From: Parasponia andersonii
Taxonomy: Eukaryota; Streptophyta; Magnoliopsida; Rosales; Cannabaceae
Length of the DNA stretch: 64,000 bases
Direction of reading: 5' to 3'
NCBI GenBank assembly: GCA_002914805.1
Contig: JXTB01000094.1
Span: 914,268 to 978,267, forward strand
Position numbers and translations under genes: made by a program. The notes beneath the pieces were generated by a model. It searched no databases. It had not been told where the DNA came from and saw nothing but the letters and a program-made list of their open reading frames with translations. This document shows positions 48,775 to 61,519 of the stretch, piece by piece. Each line of letters begins with the position of its first letter. Position 1 is the stretch's first letter.

Positions 48775-50514
48775 CTTTCTCTCACTCCCTTTCGTCTCCC
48801 CCATCCCGACTCACCCTCCCCCTCTCTATTTTCTCTCTCGCTCATCTCGGCCGAATGGAGGCGAAGGAGCGCCGGTGACTGCCACGGCTATCGTCCGGCC
48901 CGCCTGACTACCGACAGAGCTCCCCTATGCTACCTGCGACCGCGCCGCCCGCCCTCAGCCACCGCCGAGCGTTCCGTCGCCGAAAAACATCGTTTTTGGC
49001 CAAGGGGAGTTTTGAATTTCCGGGGACAATTCTGGCCGTTTCACCATGTGTTCTTGGGCTCGTATCGTCGAGAAGAACCTCAAGGTATATATCTCGTGAT
49101 TCTATTTTTCCCGTTTTGAAAGTTGCCATTTTTTGGTATTTTGAGTTTTGAATTTTAGTTTTTGATCCGATTGTTAGGTTGTGTTTTTGATGTCATTTTT
49201 GGAATGTACTCGGAAAATGGAGAAGTATGATATATATATATATATTGACTATATTTGGTAACTGGCATGAAAAATGATATCTAACGGCTTAGATTTTGTC
49301 TCGTTTTGTATGCCACTAGTCCGATGTCAGTCCGGACCCAAATTGGTCGAGTTATATGTCTAACTTAGCTATTTTGGACATTAGAAATTTAATGGAGATG
49401 TCTGCTTATTTATTTGAATCTCTGTTGAGAAGTTGATTTTTCCCAAATGAGCGATCGAGGGTATAGAATTGGTTCCCGACCCTCCGAACGATCGTCTAAT
49501 CGGTACCTTGAGTATCCAATAGAATGGTATCGTTATTCTAGTAAGGTAAGGATTCGATTACCTCCTTTTTACGTCATTTTTGAATAAAACTTATTTTTTG
49601 CAATATATGAGAACAAATGTAATTTTAGAACTTTTAAATATCTGTGATGGAATTGAATGGTCTGATTTATATATTAGATTGCTCTGGGACTTTTCTGAGT
49701 GTAGGTTACTATTGGGATATGTTAAAATAGGGTCGTTATACTGTCTATTTTTCTATAAAATTTAATTAATCATTTAATTAAAAACCAGAGCATCATTTGA
49801 ATTTAAATTACTATATAGTTATTTTTACATATCAGTCAGAGTACACGTTTCATAGGACCATACATGAGTACCAGGTTAGCATCATAGAGTATTTACAGTG
49901 TGGCGCTGCGGTCTCACCATCGGTGTAGAGTCCGTGAACCTGCACGGAGTATTTCTTCTGATTACCTCCCTATTTGGCAGATATAAGTAATGCGGTTGCT
50001 CCTCCAAGTTTGGTAGGCGACACACGAGTATCTCCTCCACTTATGGGCTAGGTGTCAAGCAGGCTATATGGCACACATAGTGCCAATACTCTGATTTCCA
50101 TTGATGAGAGGTGGTGAACTCATGGGTATAGGTGGATTTGTGTCATGTGTTTATGGACTGATTGATTTTCAGATATCATGTTTTCTATATATCTATATAT
50201 ACATGTATGTGCATACAGACTATAAGTTTGGATAACATATTTTTATACCTATATATATAGTTATATGCATATACATATACGGACTATCAGCTTTGGAAAT
50301 GAATATGTATAAGTATATACATATGGTTCTACAAAAAGATGTTTTGGATTAAACTAATCATGCAGGGGCTTTCCATCACTAAAATGGTTTTTAAATGAGG
50401 TAACGGCTTTCCTACTAAGCTTTCGAGCTCACCCCCATCTATTTTTCCTTCCTTTCAGGTAGTTATTTATTCGAGTCAGTTGTCTTATTAGTTGGGTAAG
50501 TCGCTTCACTGCAA

Positions 50515-50885
50515 CAAAAAATACCTTTCAAGGCGCTTTATAAGTGCCTTGAAAGGCATTTCATGGCGCCCACAAAAGCACCTTAGTTCCAGGTGCTGTG
50601 ATAGGCCTTGGCTACAAAGGTGCTTATAAGGTGCCGTGGAAGGTCTATCAAGGCACCTATTAGGTGCCGTGAAAGGTATCTTCCACGGTACCTATAAAGC
50701 GCCGTGAAATGAATCTTCCACGATGCCTATAAAGCGCCGTGGAAGATGTCTACCAAGGCGCCTATAAGGCACCGTGAAAGATATTTTCCACGGCGCCTGT
50801 TAAGCGCCTTGGTATATTTATACCAAGGCGCTTAACAGGTGCTGTGGAAGATGCCTTTCACGGCGCCTATTAGGCGCCTTGGTAG
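50515..50885. repeat. Left subterminal repeats of the CACTA
   Basis: More than ten copies of a motif like CAAGGCGCCTATAAGGCGCC GTG (20 bases plus GTG) in alternating orientation. 50788-50847 is a nearly perfect 60-bp palindrome (about 27 of 30 positions pair). Such arrays bind TNPA-type proteins in En/Spm elements. Confidence 0.92.
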
Positions 50886-51299
50886 ATAATTTCCAGAGGG
50901 TATTTGTAACGTATTTGTCTATACTACCCCCTGGAATTTTATAAATATAATCCAAATTCATTACATATACCAAATATTTGAAATAAAATGGAGTATAAAT
51001 ATATATTTACATAGTAATATTAAATTAACATAATAATCCATATAGTCTATATATACATTAGTTTTCTAAGCCAAACTAACATGATCATCAAAGACTACAT
51101 ATACCATAAATAAACAAAGATTAAGAACCTCAAATGAGAAATTGTATTAGTTCTTTGTCCCATTCTTCAAGAAATCCGTTGATATCATCCTTTGTATAGA
51201 AATTTTGTCCATTAAACTACCAATTCAAACACCTTATTTGTTAGAAAGTTATCAATCAAATTATAAATTAGAATAGAACTAATAAAACATATGGTTACA

Positions 51300-52070
51300 T
51301 ACCATTGTGGTAAATGATTTAACATTGGCTTGTTCAATGACTTCTCTCATAAATTTACATATGTAGAATCCGCACTCAACATTTATCGGTTATCTTGGGC
51401 ACTATACATAAGCATAAAGTAAACATAAGTAATTTTAATTAATCTTCCACCTAAAAAGTGTTATTAATTTAAATTTAGTACCTTTATTAACTTATAAACC
51501 GGACTATTTAATCTTCCTTTCTACCCTTTTTCTACATTATATATCTTGAATGCACTTTGAATTGGAAATACGCAAACACAATAATAAAAAGTTAGCAATA
51601 GCAACCATAAGTAAAAATACCATGAGAAACTAAACTATAACAAAATAACTATTAGAGAACTTACTCGATCATTGTTAAACCAATTTCCTCACGGAGAGCT
51701 AAGCCGAGAGGATCTAGAAACCATACATAATCTTTAAGAGGATAAATGATAAGAAACATTTAATGGTCCTTACTCATAAAATTGATGATAAAGATTATTA
51801 ATATGTAACAATTAACTTCATATAGGAAGTAGTTTATCATATGACAATTTGTTAAGTTTAAAATCTTACTCATGATTCCAAAGTGTAATTAGAAATTGAT
51901 ATTCAATCTCCATGGATAACATCCGGGTTACTAAACTTATAGCATGATCCTTACGTGGACCACCTTCTGTAGCAACTACACTAGGATCCATGAACATATA
52001 CTTAGCTTGATAGCCATATTGGGTCACTAAATGGTATAAAAGCCTACAAGTACAAAATGCAATGTGAATT
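51300..52070 (-). pseudogene. Ulp1-like C48 cysteine protease domain of the second CACTA gene
   Basis: Minus-strand pieces in order: LVTQYGYQAKYMFMDPSVVA (about 52045-51985), then H.MFLIIYPLKDYVWFLDPLG (about 51760-51690), and VECGFYICKFMREVIEQA (about 51395-51340). The His, the Asp of 'FLDPLG' and the Cys of 'ECGFYIC' fit the catalytic set of the Ulp1 (SUMO-protease-like, C48) fold carried by many plant CACTA and MULE elements. Introns and stop codons divide the pieces; a stop replaces the Trp expected after the catalytic His. Not functional as it stands. Whether such domains act in transposition or on host SUMO is unknown. Confidence 0.7.
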
Positions 52071-52154
52071 AAGTGTTGTATTATATAATTGCCAACTATA
52101 GATACATGTATATATATGAAGTTATATATATATTAAAAAAATAAACTTCTTACC

Positions 52155-54220
52155 TCTTATATAACATAATAGGTACGGCCCCATTCTTTTGTAATGTGCA
52201 AAACTCAATTATGTCTTCTTTGAATATGAGCAAACATAAAGCTTCTCCAAATACTTCTTCATCAAAGGAAACATTAACAATAACACCTTCATCTACTCCT
52301 TGAATGGAATTCAATAGTAATTTTATAGAAGCTAGTGCACCATCAACAAATTTAAACTGTGTTTGTGTAACAGATTCAGCTTTATTTATTTGTGGATGTA
52401 CTCTTTCTTATATTTGAGGTGGCTGTGATTGTGAAGATTTATTCTTCCCCATTTGATACCTATTTATATCATTAAACTCCTAAAATCCAAATAAATGATG
52501 AAATGTTAACAAACAAGTTAATAATTCACATTAGAATTCAATAAAGGATGAATTTATTTGGAAAATGGGTCTGCCTACCAAATTATCTTCAAAGATAACA
52601 AGCATCTTAGGCCATGCAAGATGCAATCCAAGTGCGTCACCTACCAACCTTGTATCATCATCTGGATTTGGAATAGGAATTAGGGCTGTAGCATCAAGAA
52701 CAACCTCTACTGATACACGAAAATTATTCTCCTCCAATTCTCTGCCGTGAATAATAGTTGATGAGGTTGACTCTTGTACATATTCTAAAGCAACTATGTT
52801 AGCACAAAACCCCACTGCAAGCTTGCATGATCAGTTCTACAATATAGAAAATCAAACACAATTTATAAATACAAGTAGTTAATCAATATGTTAAGAAAGA
52901 AACTCATATAAACATACTTTTTTGAGTTGTGAAGATATTCCTACAGCCACCATTGGATTTACATGTATCTCTTGTGGTTGCACTTCTTCCCTTTGAACTT
53001 ATGGCCGTGAAGGAGTTGTATTAGAACCACCAATATTACTTTATTGTCCTGCTTGAATCTTAGCAATTTTTGCTTTGAACCGTTCTTCTTGTTCTTTAAG
53101 CATTTGTTGCATCTTGCGCGTTTGTTCATCTTACCATTGTTTCAAATTAAATGATTGTTGCTTCTTTATTGGAGCAGGTTGATGAAAATATTGTCTGTAG
53201 CTAACGTGAAATCCCATTCCTTGTACACGTCCAGAATATTCAGGAGTGTCTAAAGCCATTGTTAAGATATCATTAGAACCGTCTATCTCAACATTTCCCT
53301 CTTGGAATTGTTGATTATAATCTTCCTACAAAACATGTACAGAATTGAACATTAGGCTATGCTATACTTTTAACAAAATTACAAATTAATATAATCAATA
53401 TGTTGTAATAAGCAACTTACAATTCTATCAACTACTGCTTTGATTTCCTCAGTATGACCTCCTTTTTTAGAGACACGTCCTCTACTCCATAGCTCGGATC
53501 TATCAATACCACATCAGCATTTGTCTTTTTCAATCTTAGCTTCTAATCCAGCATATCCCAAGCGAGACATACGATGTGGATATTTATTTTACGTTGCTCT
53601 TCCCTGTTGTACTTTCCTAGCTTCCTCCCATTCTGCACTTAATCTTTTCTTAACAAACTCATCCCAAACTTGAGGTTCAATCCACGGTGCATATGATGCT
53701 GGAGGGTGCTCTAATAACTCTGGACAAGTATGTCTATACTTATAAATCAGTTCAGTTGTAATCCTAGACTTAAAATCTCTCCACATTTTCCCACAACTTT
53801 TTAAAGTTTCTTTTTTTGCTTTGTAGTCCAATACAAATGTTTCCTATAATGTAAAAGAAATAATGTTAATACCAAATATATATTCTAATAAATATGAAAT
53901 AAAAATATTCATGTTCATACTAATATTATATGCCAGAGCTCATCTTTTAGGTCCGTTGGTACAAGCGTACAGTTATCAATGTTTATTGGAATTTTGCGAC
54001 GAACCATAAGGCCATAAAAGCTCACCAAATGTTTACCTTCATCCCTAGTTGGTTGTCCCCGTTCATTGTATGCGACAACTTCTTTTTTGTTATCACTTCT
54101 TTTTATAATCAACTCCTTCATTTGAGTCATTCCTCTTGGTTTCTTTTTGTGTTTTCTTTCTCCTTCACTACTTTGTGATGGTGTAAATTGATAAATATCA
54201 TCTGCACCTTTATTTTCCAT
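52155..54220 (-). pseudogene. Second CACTA gene: En/Spm accessory protein with DUF8039-like domain
   Basis: It starts with MENKGADDIYQFTPSQ (54220). The exon to about 53915 contains KKPRGMTQMKEL and FYGLMVRRKIPI, and the next exon (53831-53589) has MWRDFKSRITTELIYKYRHT and PQVWDEFVKKRLS. Both fit the plant Ptta/En/Spm transposase family (PF03004, Transposase_24). Coiled-coil-rich sequence follows (about 53330-52920), then a DUF8039-like segment near 52815-52560 with IHGRELEENN and VGDALGLHLAWPK. The C48 protease part follows at 51300-52070. Probable exon ends are seen, but stop codons also interrupt it. By analogy with maize TNPA, this protein would bind the subterminal repeats; that is inference. 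Confidence 0.75.
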
Positions 54221-54384
54221 GTCAACAATTACCAGTTAAATAATAAAACCACAAATGTAGATCAAAAATTAAGATAGAAAATAATAAGCATGTAAACATA
54301 AGAGATAATATATTTAAAAAAACAAAACATCAATCCATAAAGACATAAAAATGAAACCAAAATATATAACTTATTTGATTTGTA

Positions 54385-57300
54385 CCTCATTGGTTTCTTT
54401 CTTTGATTATCAATCCAAATACCTTCACCATCATCTCGTAAACATATAACATCACCTTTATTAACGTCTTCTATCAAAGCCTCCACCGAAACTTCTTTAG
54501 ATAATATTTCATGAGCAACAAGTTTTTCGTTCTCATCTTCAACTCCTAAATTTTGATATTCTTTTGGTTTTGTTGCAAGAACAATCGACTATCGAACATC
54601 AAGTGGATCATTGACGTAAAATACTTGTTTTACTTGTGTTGCCAATATAAATGGATCATTCTTGTGACCTATCCGGTTTAGATCAACTAAAGTGAAACCT
54701 AACTCATCTTCTCTAACCCCATGGTTACTCTCCACCCATTGACAAATAAACACCGGGAACCGAAATGTGACAAAATCAAGTTCCCAAATTTCCTCGATAA
54801 TGCCATAGTATACCATATCACCCTCTATTGGGTTTTTATCCTTCGAACTTGAAAATTGTATGGTTTTTGCAATAATACTTACACCACTATTTTGGATTGT
54901 TCTTATATTGTCGCGGTCTCTTGTGCAAAAATGAAAACTGTTAACTTGATAAGCATTATATTTAATTACATCCAATGATATTCCACGTGATATCTATTTC
55001 AATGTATCAGATAGATTATGTGTTGACTTGTTCATTTCAACTACAATCTATTCAAAATATAAAATTAACAATTAGAAAACCTAACATATTAGTACTCATA
55101 CTCTAAAATAGGGAAAAAATGAAATCAAACTATTAATTGTAACAACTAATTGGAATTATCCATTCGCGAAACCAACTAATAAAAGTTCGATGATGTTCAT
55201 CATGGATCCACTTCTCTCTTTTTGATTTCATTGAGAATTGTGTTTTGATCCAATTTATATGCTCCCTTTAACAAATCATCCCCAAAGTAAACCATTATTA
55301 TTAAAGAATTCAACATACAATCAATACAAATGTAATTCACAATAAAACTTACTCAATAAAAGGTTAGACTTCAGCTATATTTTGTAATACAGTACGATAT
55401 GCTTGGTCTAGTTGTTCTCGTTTAACTGTACATACGATACCACCACTTATGCTTTTATTAATATTTGAAGATGCGGCTACTCGATAGCTTCTACATTTGC
55501 TAAATACTCAGAACAAAACTCAACAGCTTCTTCTGCGATATAACACTCTACAATGCATCCTTCTGGCTAGCTTCGATTTCTAACATATCCTTTTAAAATT
55601 TTCATGTATCTCTCAAATGGATACATCCATCTCAAATAAACAGGACCACATAAGTTCACTTCTCTAACCAAATGTACAGTAAGATATATCATTATATCAA
55701 AAAAACTATGAGAAAAAAACTGCTCCAACATGCACAATGTTATAACAAGTTCACGTTATAGTTCGTCTAACTTGGATACATCGACCACCTTAGAACAAAT
55801 TCCATTAAAAAATAAGCATAATCTAGTGATTGCATGTCGAACATTTTTAGGTAATACGGACCTGATCACTATAGGTAGCAGATGTTGCATTAATGTATGA
55901 CAATCATGAGATTTAAGTCCAACTAGTTTCAAATTATTCATATCCACTAATGTTCTAATATTAGAAGAATAGCCTTCAGAAACTTTTACATTAAATAAAG
56001 ATTGACACAATTGATATTTTTCTTTCTTTTTCAATGTGAAGCAAGCCGGGGGTAAATATGTTCACTTCTCCCCCACTTTAGGAGCTAACTCTTTTCGAAC
56101 ACCCATGTCAACGAGATCTATGCAGGCACCAATACTATCCTTATTCTTCCTTAGAATATTTAATAAAGTTCCAATTATACTATCACATATATTCTTCTCA
56201 ATATGCATGACATCTAAGTTATATCTCAGAAGTAAATATTGCCGATACTCTAACTCAAAGAATATAGATTTCTTCTTCTAACAACTCCTTGGAGTTTTTA
56301 CAACCTTCACATTACTGCGTCTTTTTCTTTTCTTACTGATATCACTTATTTTAACCTTTCCAAGCCTAAATTCGAACTTAGAGACTGTTTCTAGTATCTC
56401 TATCCCAGTTAAAGGTTGTGGTGTCAATTCAAATTCTTGAGAACCATTAAATGCTTTTTTCCAATTTTTGTATACATTTTTGCGAGGTAAAAATCTTCTA
56501 TGGCCCATATAACTCAATTTTCTAGCATGTTTTAAAAACTGACAACTTGTTTTCTCATCACAAATAGGATATGCTTTATATCCTTCAGTGGAAAACCCAT
56601 AAAAATTCCTATATGTAGGGAAGTCATTGATTGTCCATAGTAACATAGCCTTAAGAGTAAAATCTTCATCCTTATATGCATCATAGGCTTTCACACCATC
56701 ATTCCACAAACTATTCAATTCATCAATCAACGGGGCTAAAGATACATCAATATCATTTCCAGGTTGTCTAGGTCCTGATATTAACATTGTAAGAAGTGTA
56801 AACTTTCTTTTCATACACAACCATAGAGGAAGATTATATTACAAGCATTACAGGCCAATAACTATATTTGCTACTTAGAGTTGTATGAGGATTAATACCA
56901 TCCGCAGATAGACTAAGACGAAGATTCCTTGGATCACTTCCAAAAGAAGGCCATTTGTAATCTATTGTTTTCTAAGCTGGTGAATCGGCTGGATATCTAA
57001 GTTCACCATCTTCTATCCTCTCATTCGTATGCCATATTAGATCTTTGGCATGCTCACGATTTCGGAATAGACGGGTAAAACGAGGAATGGAGGAATATAC
57101 CACAAAACCTTAGCAGGGATTTCAACTTTTACCTCTTTAGAATTCTTATTCTGTTGCCACTTAGGCTCACCACATACTGGACAACAAATTGCATCTTTAA
57201 ATTTCTTTCGATATAAAATACAATCATTTGGGCAAGCGTGAATTTTTTCATATTGCATACCCAATGAGCATAAAGTCTTTTTAGCCTCATAAAAGGAAGG

Positions 57301-57831
57301 TGACATCTCATTATCATTTGACAATATCTCTCGTAGTAAAGCTAACAAGTCTGAAAAACTCTTATCACTCTATCCATGTCTTGCTTTCAAATTATACAAT
57401 TTCAATAATGTAGACAACTTTGTAAATTTCGTACAACCCGGATAGATCGGTTTCTCAGCATCATTAAGCAATGATTGAAACTTAATAGGATCTACATCTG
57501 TTTCATATTATGCATCATCAATTATTTCAAAAAGATCATCATTTAAATCTAACTCATAATCATCTCTTATACTCTTCTTTGACAAACATCCGGTAATTGG
57601 AACCTTTTCACCATGCCAAATCTATTGTTTATAACTTTGATCTATTCTATTGAAATATAAGTGTTCTTTTATCTTTTTAATACCTATCTTTTGCAAATTT
57701 CCACATTTAATACACGGACATGGAATTAAATTGGAATCTTTGACATTTTCAATAGCAAACTCCAAAAAGCTATCAACTCCCTTTCTATATTCAGTCGATA
57801 GTCTATCTGCCAATATCTATTCCTTATCCAT
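54385..57831 (-). pseudogene. TNP2-type CACTA transposase (Transposase_21), decayed
   Basis: The minus-strand ATG is at 57831. Parts in order: transposase-associated zinc-binding domain (PF13963; CPCIKCGNL, about 57735), Transposase_21 core (PF02992; CPNDCILYRKKF near 57235, LSADGINPH near 56900, LISGPRQPGNDIDV near 56785, LLWTINDFPTY near 56640, MGHRRFLPRK near 56500, NLDVMHIEKNICDSIIGT near 56210), DUF4218 (LKSHDCHTLMQHLLP near 55905; GPVYLRWMYPFERYMK near 55620), and DUF4216 (54975-54589). The order and content are complete for the family. Stops interrupt it at about ten places, several where Trp is expected (for example codon 5), so it cannot make an intact enzyme. Confidence 0.9.
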
Positions 57832-59164
57832 TCTAAGCACAATTGAAAAAAAAAATAAAAAATAAACAACTGATATAAAAAACTAACTAATTCAATTGAG
57901 TACCATAAAAAACTGTACATAATCTCCTCTATTTCTAGCATTAACCAATTGAGTAACTAAACCACCAATTATAAATTAACACTCATTTCAAATTATTCTT
58001 ATATTTCTAAGTACTACCAAATTCAGAACTTAATTTATTCTTAAATAGTCTCATTTGTTACAAATAATTTGTCAATCAACCAAATATAACATATGACAAA
58101 ATAATATCAACACAAATAATAAACTTAACCAATCCCACACAATTATAACATCATCATATCACCACAACATACAATTTCCTATATGATATCATACCTCATC
58201 TAGTTTAAATTTTCCAAAATAATAAGATAAAACCAATATGAAAGTGACATGCATAAGTCAATAAAAGAAAAAAATTTGAGAAAACATATCTCAATTTGCT
58301 CAGTTGGCTAATTCACAAGTAATCTCAGTACTCTAACTTCTACTAAAACCTATACGCAAATTAAAATGATAAATTAAATTAAACATCTATAATCCTTAAT
58401 ACTTTAAATTAAATATTGGATATGTAAATTTCTAAAAAACTACACAATATTCAATTAAAATTGCATAAATTTGGTTTAATTGACACTAAGGATGCATGGA
58501 AATTAAAAAGTATAACCTAACATGAATTGGACGGTTTCAACTGAATTAGACAATTTTCACGATTTTTGGTGGTTTTTTTGAATAGTACTCCTACTTAAAA
58601 ATGGCTTCCCAACATGTCAAACAATCGTATTTTCAGGAAGAAAGAGGGAAAAAAAATTCAAAAACATCATATTTGGAGACTTACCAAAAATATCTATATT
58701 TTGTATCAAACTATAATCCCTAAAATGCAATGCATGTAAAGTCCCTTTCACACGATATAAACACTCAGCAGTTATATTCAAATGATGCCATCAAATAAAG
58801 TCATCTTTACTTAAAAGTGTGTTAATTTCATTAGCAATAAATAATTTCTCAAGCTCCGGAACACATAATTGAAAGGCGGAGACCAGATACTCATTAAGCA
58901 TAAACAAATATAAATTCTTTTAAATATAACCTAAAACATAAAATTTCTACAAAATAATTGGTCAAAATCGTGGTTAAGACAATGAGTAATCTAATTTTAG
59001 TAATAAAAACGAGTTTAAAAGCTTAAACATACCTTGTTTATCAGAAAAAATGGTGAAAATGGTGGAAGGGCACTGGCCGCGGCTGGAAGTGAAGAGGGAA
59101 AAGGGTGAGAAAAGTAAGAGGCAAAAGTGATATGGCCTCGTTTTTTTAGGTCCTTTATATAGAG
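57832..59164. other. CACTA 5' untranslated part (minus orientation), no gene seen
   Basis: AT-rich, stop-dense sequence between the transposase start and the right subterminal repeats. Presumably leader and promoter of the transposase gene; no motif stands out. Confidence 0.5.
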
Positions 59165-59410
59165 CCCTTACCTCGGTGCCATATGGGCGCCAAGAAAAGT
59201 ATATCACGGCGCCTAATGGATACCGTGAAAGTTAAATACCACGGTGCCTAAAAAACGCCGTGGTACATGTGTATCACGGCGCCTTATAGGCGCCGTGAAA
59301 GTTATATTCAACGGTGCCCATTAGGCGCCGTTAAAGATTGTATACCATAGCGCTTTTTAGGAGCCGTGGTATTTCTCTATTTATCACGGCACTTCCGTAC
59401 ACGCGCCGTG
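59165..59410. repeat. Right subterminal repeats of the CACTA
   Basis: About ten copies of the ATCACGGCGCCTATAGGCGC type motif in alternating orientation, the counterpart of the left array at 50515-50885. Confidence 0.9.
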
Positions 59411-59956
59411 ATAATACACATTTTTAGTAGTGCTTGGCTTACACTCGGGGTCCTATTCCTCTTTGATTGGTACCTTTCTTTGTCTCACTTCTTCCTCATG
59501 TCTAAATGTTTAGTCAAGTTCATTAATTCTACTAAGTGAATGTATGAGGATGTATTTACTACTATTTGAGATTTGGTGTATAAAAGGGACACTATAGTTT
59601 TCAAAGAGCATATTTTTAAAGTTTTAAGTACTTGAAATTTTGACAAAATTTGTAAGTTAAATTTTAGACATTCGGGTTAAAGATTTGAAAAATATATTAA
59701 ATCAACACTGTATTTCTCTTAAACCAAGATTTGTATAACTTAACTATATTTTCCTGATATTAAATCAGTATATCTATTTTTATAAATTAAACTAAATATG
59801 GACCCTCTTTTTATATAAAATTCCTAATGATTTGAGGACTAAAATGAAAAACCCAAGTATTTATTCTCCTCCGAATTTTGTAAATTCTTTATTTATCTTT
59901 ATTTATACTCAAAATTACCAAAAGTCACGGTCTTGGATTTTGGGTAGTGATATCCA

Positions 59957-61519
59957 TGCTTCATTAAAAAGGTTTTTTAAATAGAAAAAGATCTCATGAT
60001 ATTTTATCTAAATATATTTAAAAGTAACGTCTGGGCTCTAAACGATTTTTGGAAGCTATGCCTAACATGCCCAGAGTTAAAATTGTAGAAATATTATACT
60101 TCAGGTATTTTTTTTATAGTTATCTCTTTTAAATATTTTAATTTTTGTTTGAGAATTTAGGACAAAGTATAATTATCTATTAAGATTAAGTATCTTAACT
60201 TTTTTCCCTTGCTATTCTCTCCAATGTGGAGAGATTAGAAAAAGATGGGACCTATATTTTTCTTTTCCCCTGTGTACTTTTCTCTCTTACTAAATACAAC
60301 CTAATTGTTTTATTTTCCTTCTAAGTTTCTCTCTATCTTTTTTCTTTCCTTCCACTTTTTCCCTCAAACATAGCCTAAGTATATGCTTATTGTAGCCAAC
60401 GTGATATGTCAAATGGGCCACTGGTGGTTTATTCTATAATAGTAATTATAGAGGTGTCTTACTTAATAGAGATTGGCCAAAACATTACAAGTGAGGGATT
60501 ACATAGAGCTCTTGCTAGTTATATATTAGCATTCAATCTAATATGATCTGTATATAATACCGTGCACATATAGTCATTAATTATATAGTTTTCTATAACA
60601 TATGTTCATCAAGTTACTTGTCACTGATTATGCTAGTCAACATAAAATATTCTAACGAGGTATTCTCTAATAAAAATTGTGTAGAAAAACGCCTTAATTC
60701 CCATATCATGAGCATATAAGTTAATTATGTAAAATACTCGTACAGCTTGCATTCAAGCATCAAGGTATTTCTCACTACCTTGGGTTTGTCCCCAAGTTCG
60801 ACCTCAGTCAAACATACTCGACTCTCTATGTTCAACTATAATCAACTATGTTCGACTTAGATTTGAGTACCAAACTAGAGAATATAACAATCCCTAGTAG
60901 TTGTTTCACCGAAGTGAAAAATATTCGACCACACAGAATACGGAAATAACGACGTTACTTGTCCCAATTGCAAAAGAAAACAACTTGCGTGTACATATAA
61001 AATTCTTGTTGATGAGAATTGGTTCTAATGTTTCCAACTAATATAATAGGTCCCGCAGTAATTAAATTCCTGAATACTCAATTGACATGTCGTGTTTAAT
61101 TTTCATCCAGATAGGGGTATAAAGCATTTCCAAGGGAAAGAACGAAAGACACCTAATGGCCCCACTACGACATGAGTGTGTGATACACAGTCTTCTCTCT
61201 TTTCCCAAAATAGAATTAACGAAGGTTCCATTCTCTGTCTTCTCATTATTTTTCCGAATTCCGAAATATAATCAAGACTTGGGATGAAAATCTTAACAAA
61301 TTTGGTTTCAAATCCTGCAAAAGGGAGCAAATTATTCCATCGTACGTATTCTTACACGACTCCTCACTGCTTCCTTTATTAAAATATTTCCTCACTTCTT
61401 CCTTCCTTTTGTTAATTATATTATACTCGGATCTCTTTGCTTAGTTCATTCTTCCATCCTTGCGCACAATTAAAATCCCCCTTCCAACGGTCTCCGTACG
61501 CCTCAGTATATATTGCTAT
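59957..61519. other. Upstream region of the ankyrin gene, no gene seen
   Basis: AT-rich. 60160-60380 ends CTCAAACATAGCCTAAG and has the CTCTCC..GGAGAG and polypyrimidine look of the MITE family also seen near 47400-47550. ATTATATTATACTCGG at 61414 could be a TATA region for the gene starting at 61520. Confidence 0.4.

Larger units (their letters stand above)
50507..59432 (-). mobile_element. CACTA (En/Spm) DNA transposon, 8.9 kb, coding on the minus strand
   Basis: Inverted ends are CACTGCAACAAAAAATACC and CACTACTAAAAATGTGTA (from the right), with the 3-bp duplication CTT on both sides (50504-50506, 59433-59435). Subterminal regions at both ends are dense in short palindromic GGCGCC(T)...TAGGCGCCGTG motifs. 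Two minus-strand genes are recognisable: a TNP2-type transposase (57831 to about 54385) and a second gene with En/Spm plant-transposase, DUF8039-like and C48 protease parts (about 54220-51300). Structurally full length. Both genes contain stop codons, many at expected Trp positions, so it is a dead autonomous copy, though its ends may still be usable by an active relative. Confidence 0.95.
48653..59951 (+). mobile_element. Degraded solo LTR related to the Tekay-type LTRs, split by a CACTA
   Basis: It starts TGTAATATCCC and ends GGGTAGTGATA, with the 5-bp target duplication TCCAT on both sides (48648-48652, 59952-59956). Sequence order follows the LTRs at 4080 and 14034: polypyrimidine block, GC-rich stretch, AAGGTATATAT, GGAATGTACTCGGAAAATGG, GTAGGCGACACA, and the terminal GGATTTTGGG. 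No internal coding region remains, so it is a solo LTR of the same superfamily but a different, older family. The CACTA at 50507-59432 lies within it; without it the LTR is about 2.4 kb. Confidence 0.88.

Noticed and set aside
48689-48907. Frame starting in the (TA)n run
   Set aside because: An Ile/Tyr run from the microsatellite followed by the LTR polypyrimidine block; not a protein.
52565-52750. Plus-strand frame opposite the DUF8039-like segment
   Set aside because: The minus-strand reading has family motifs; this is its mirror.
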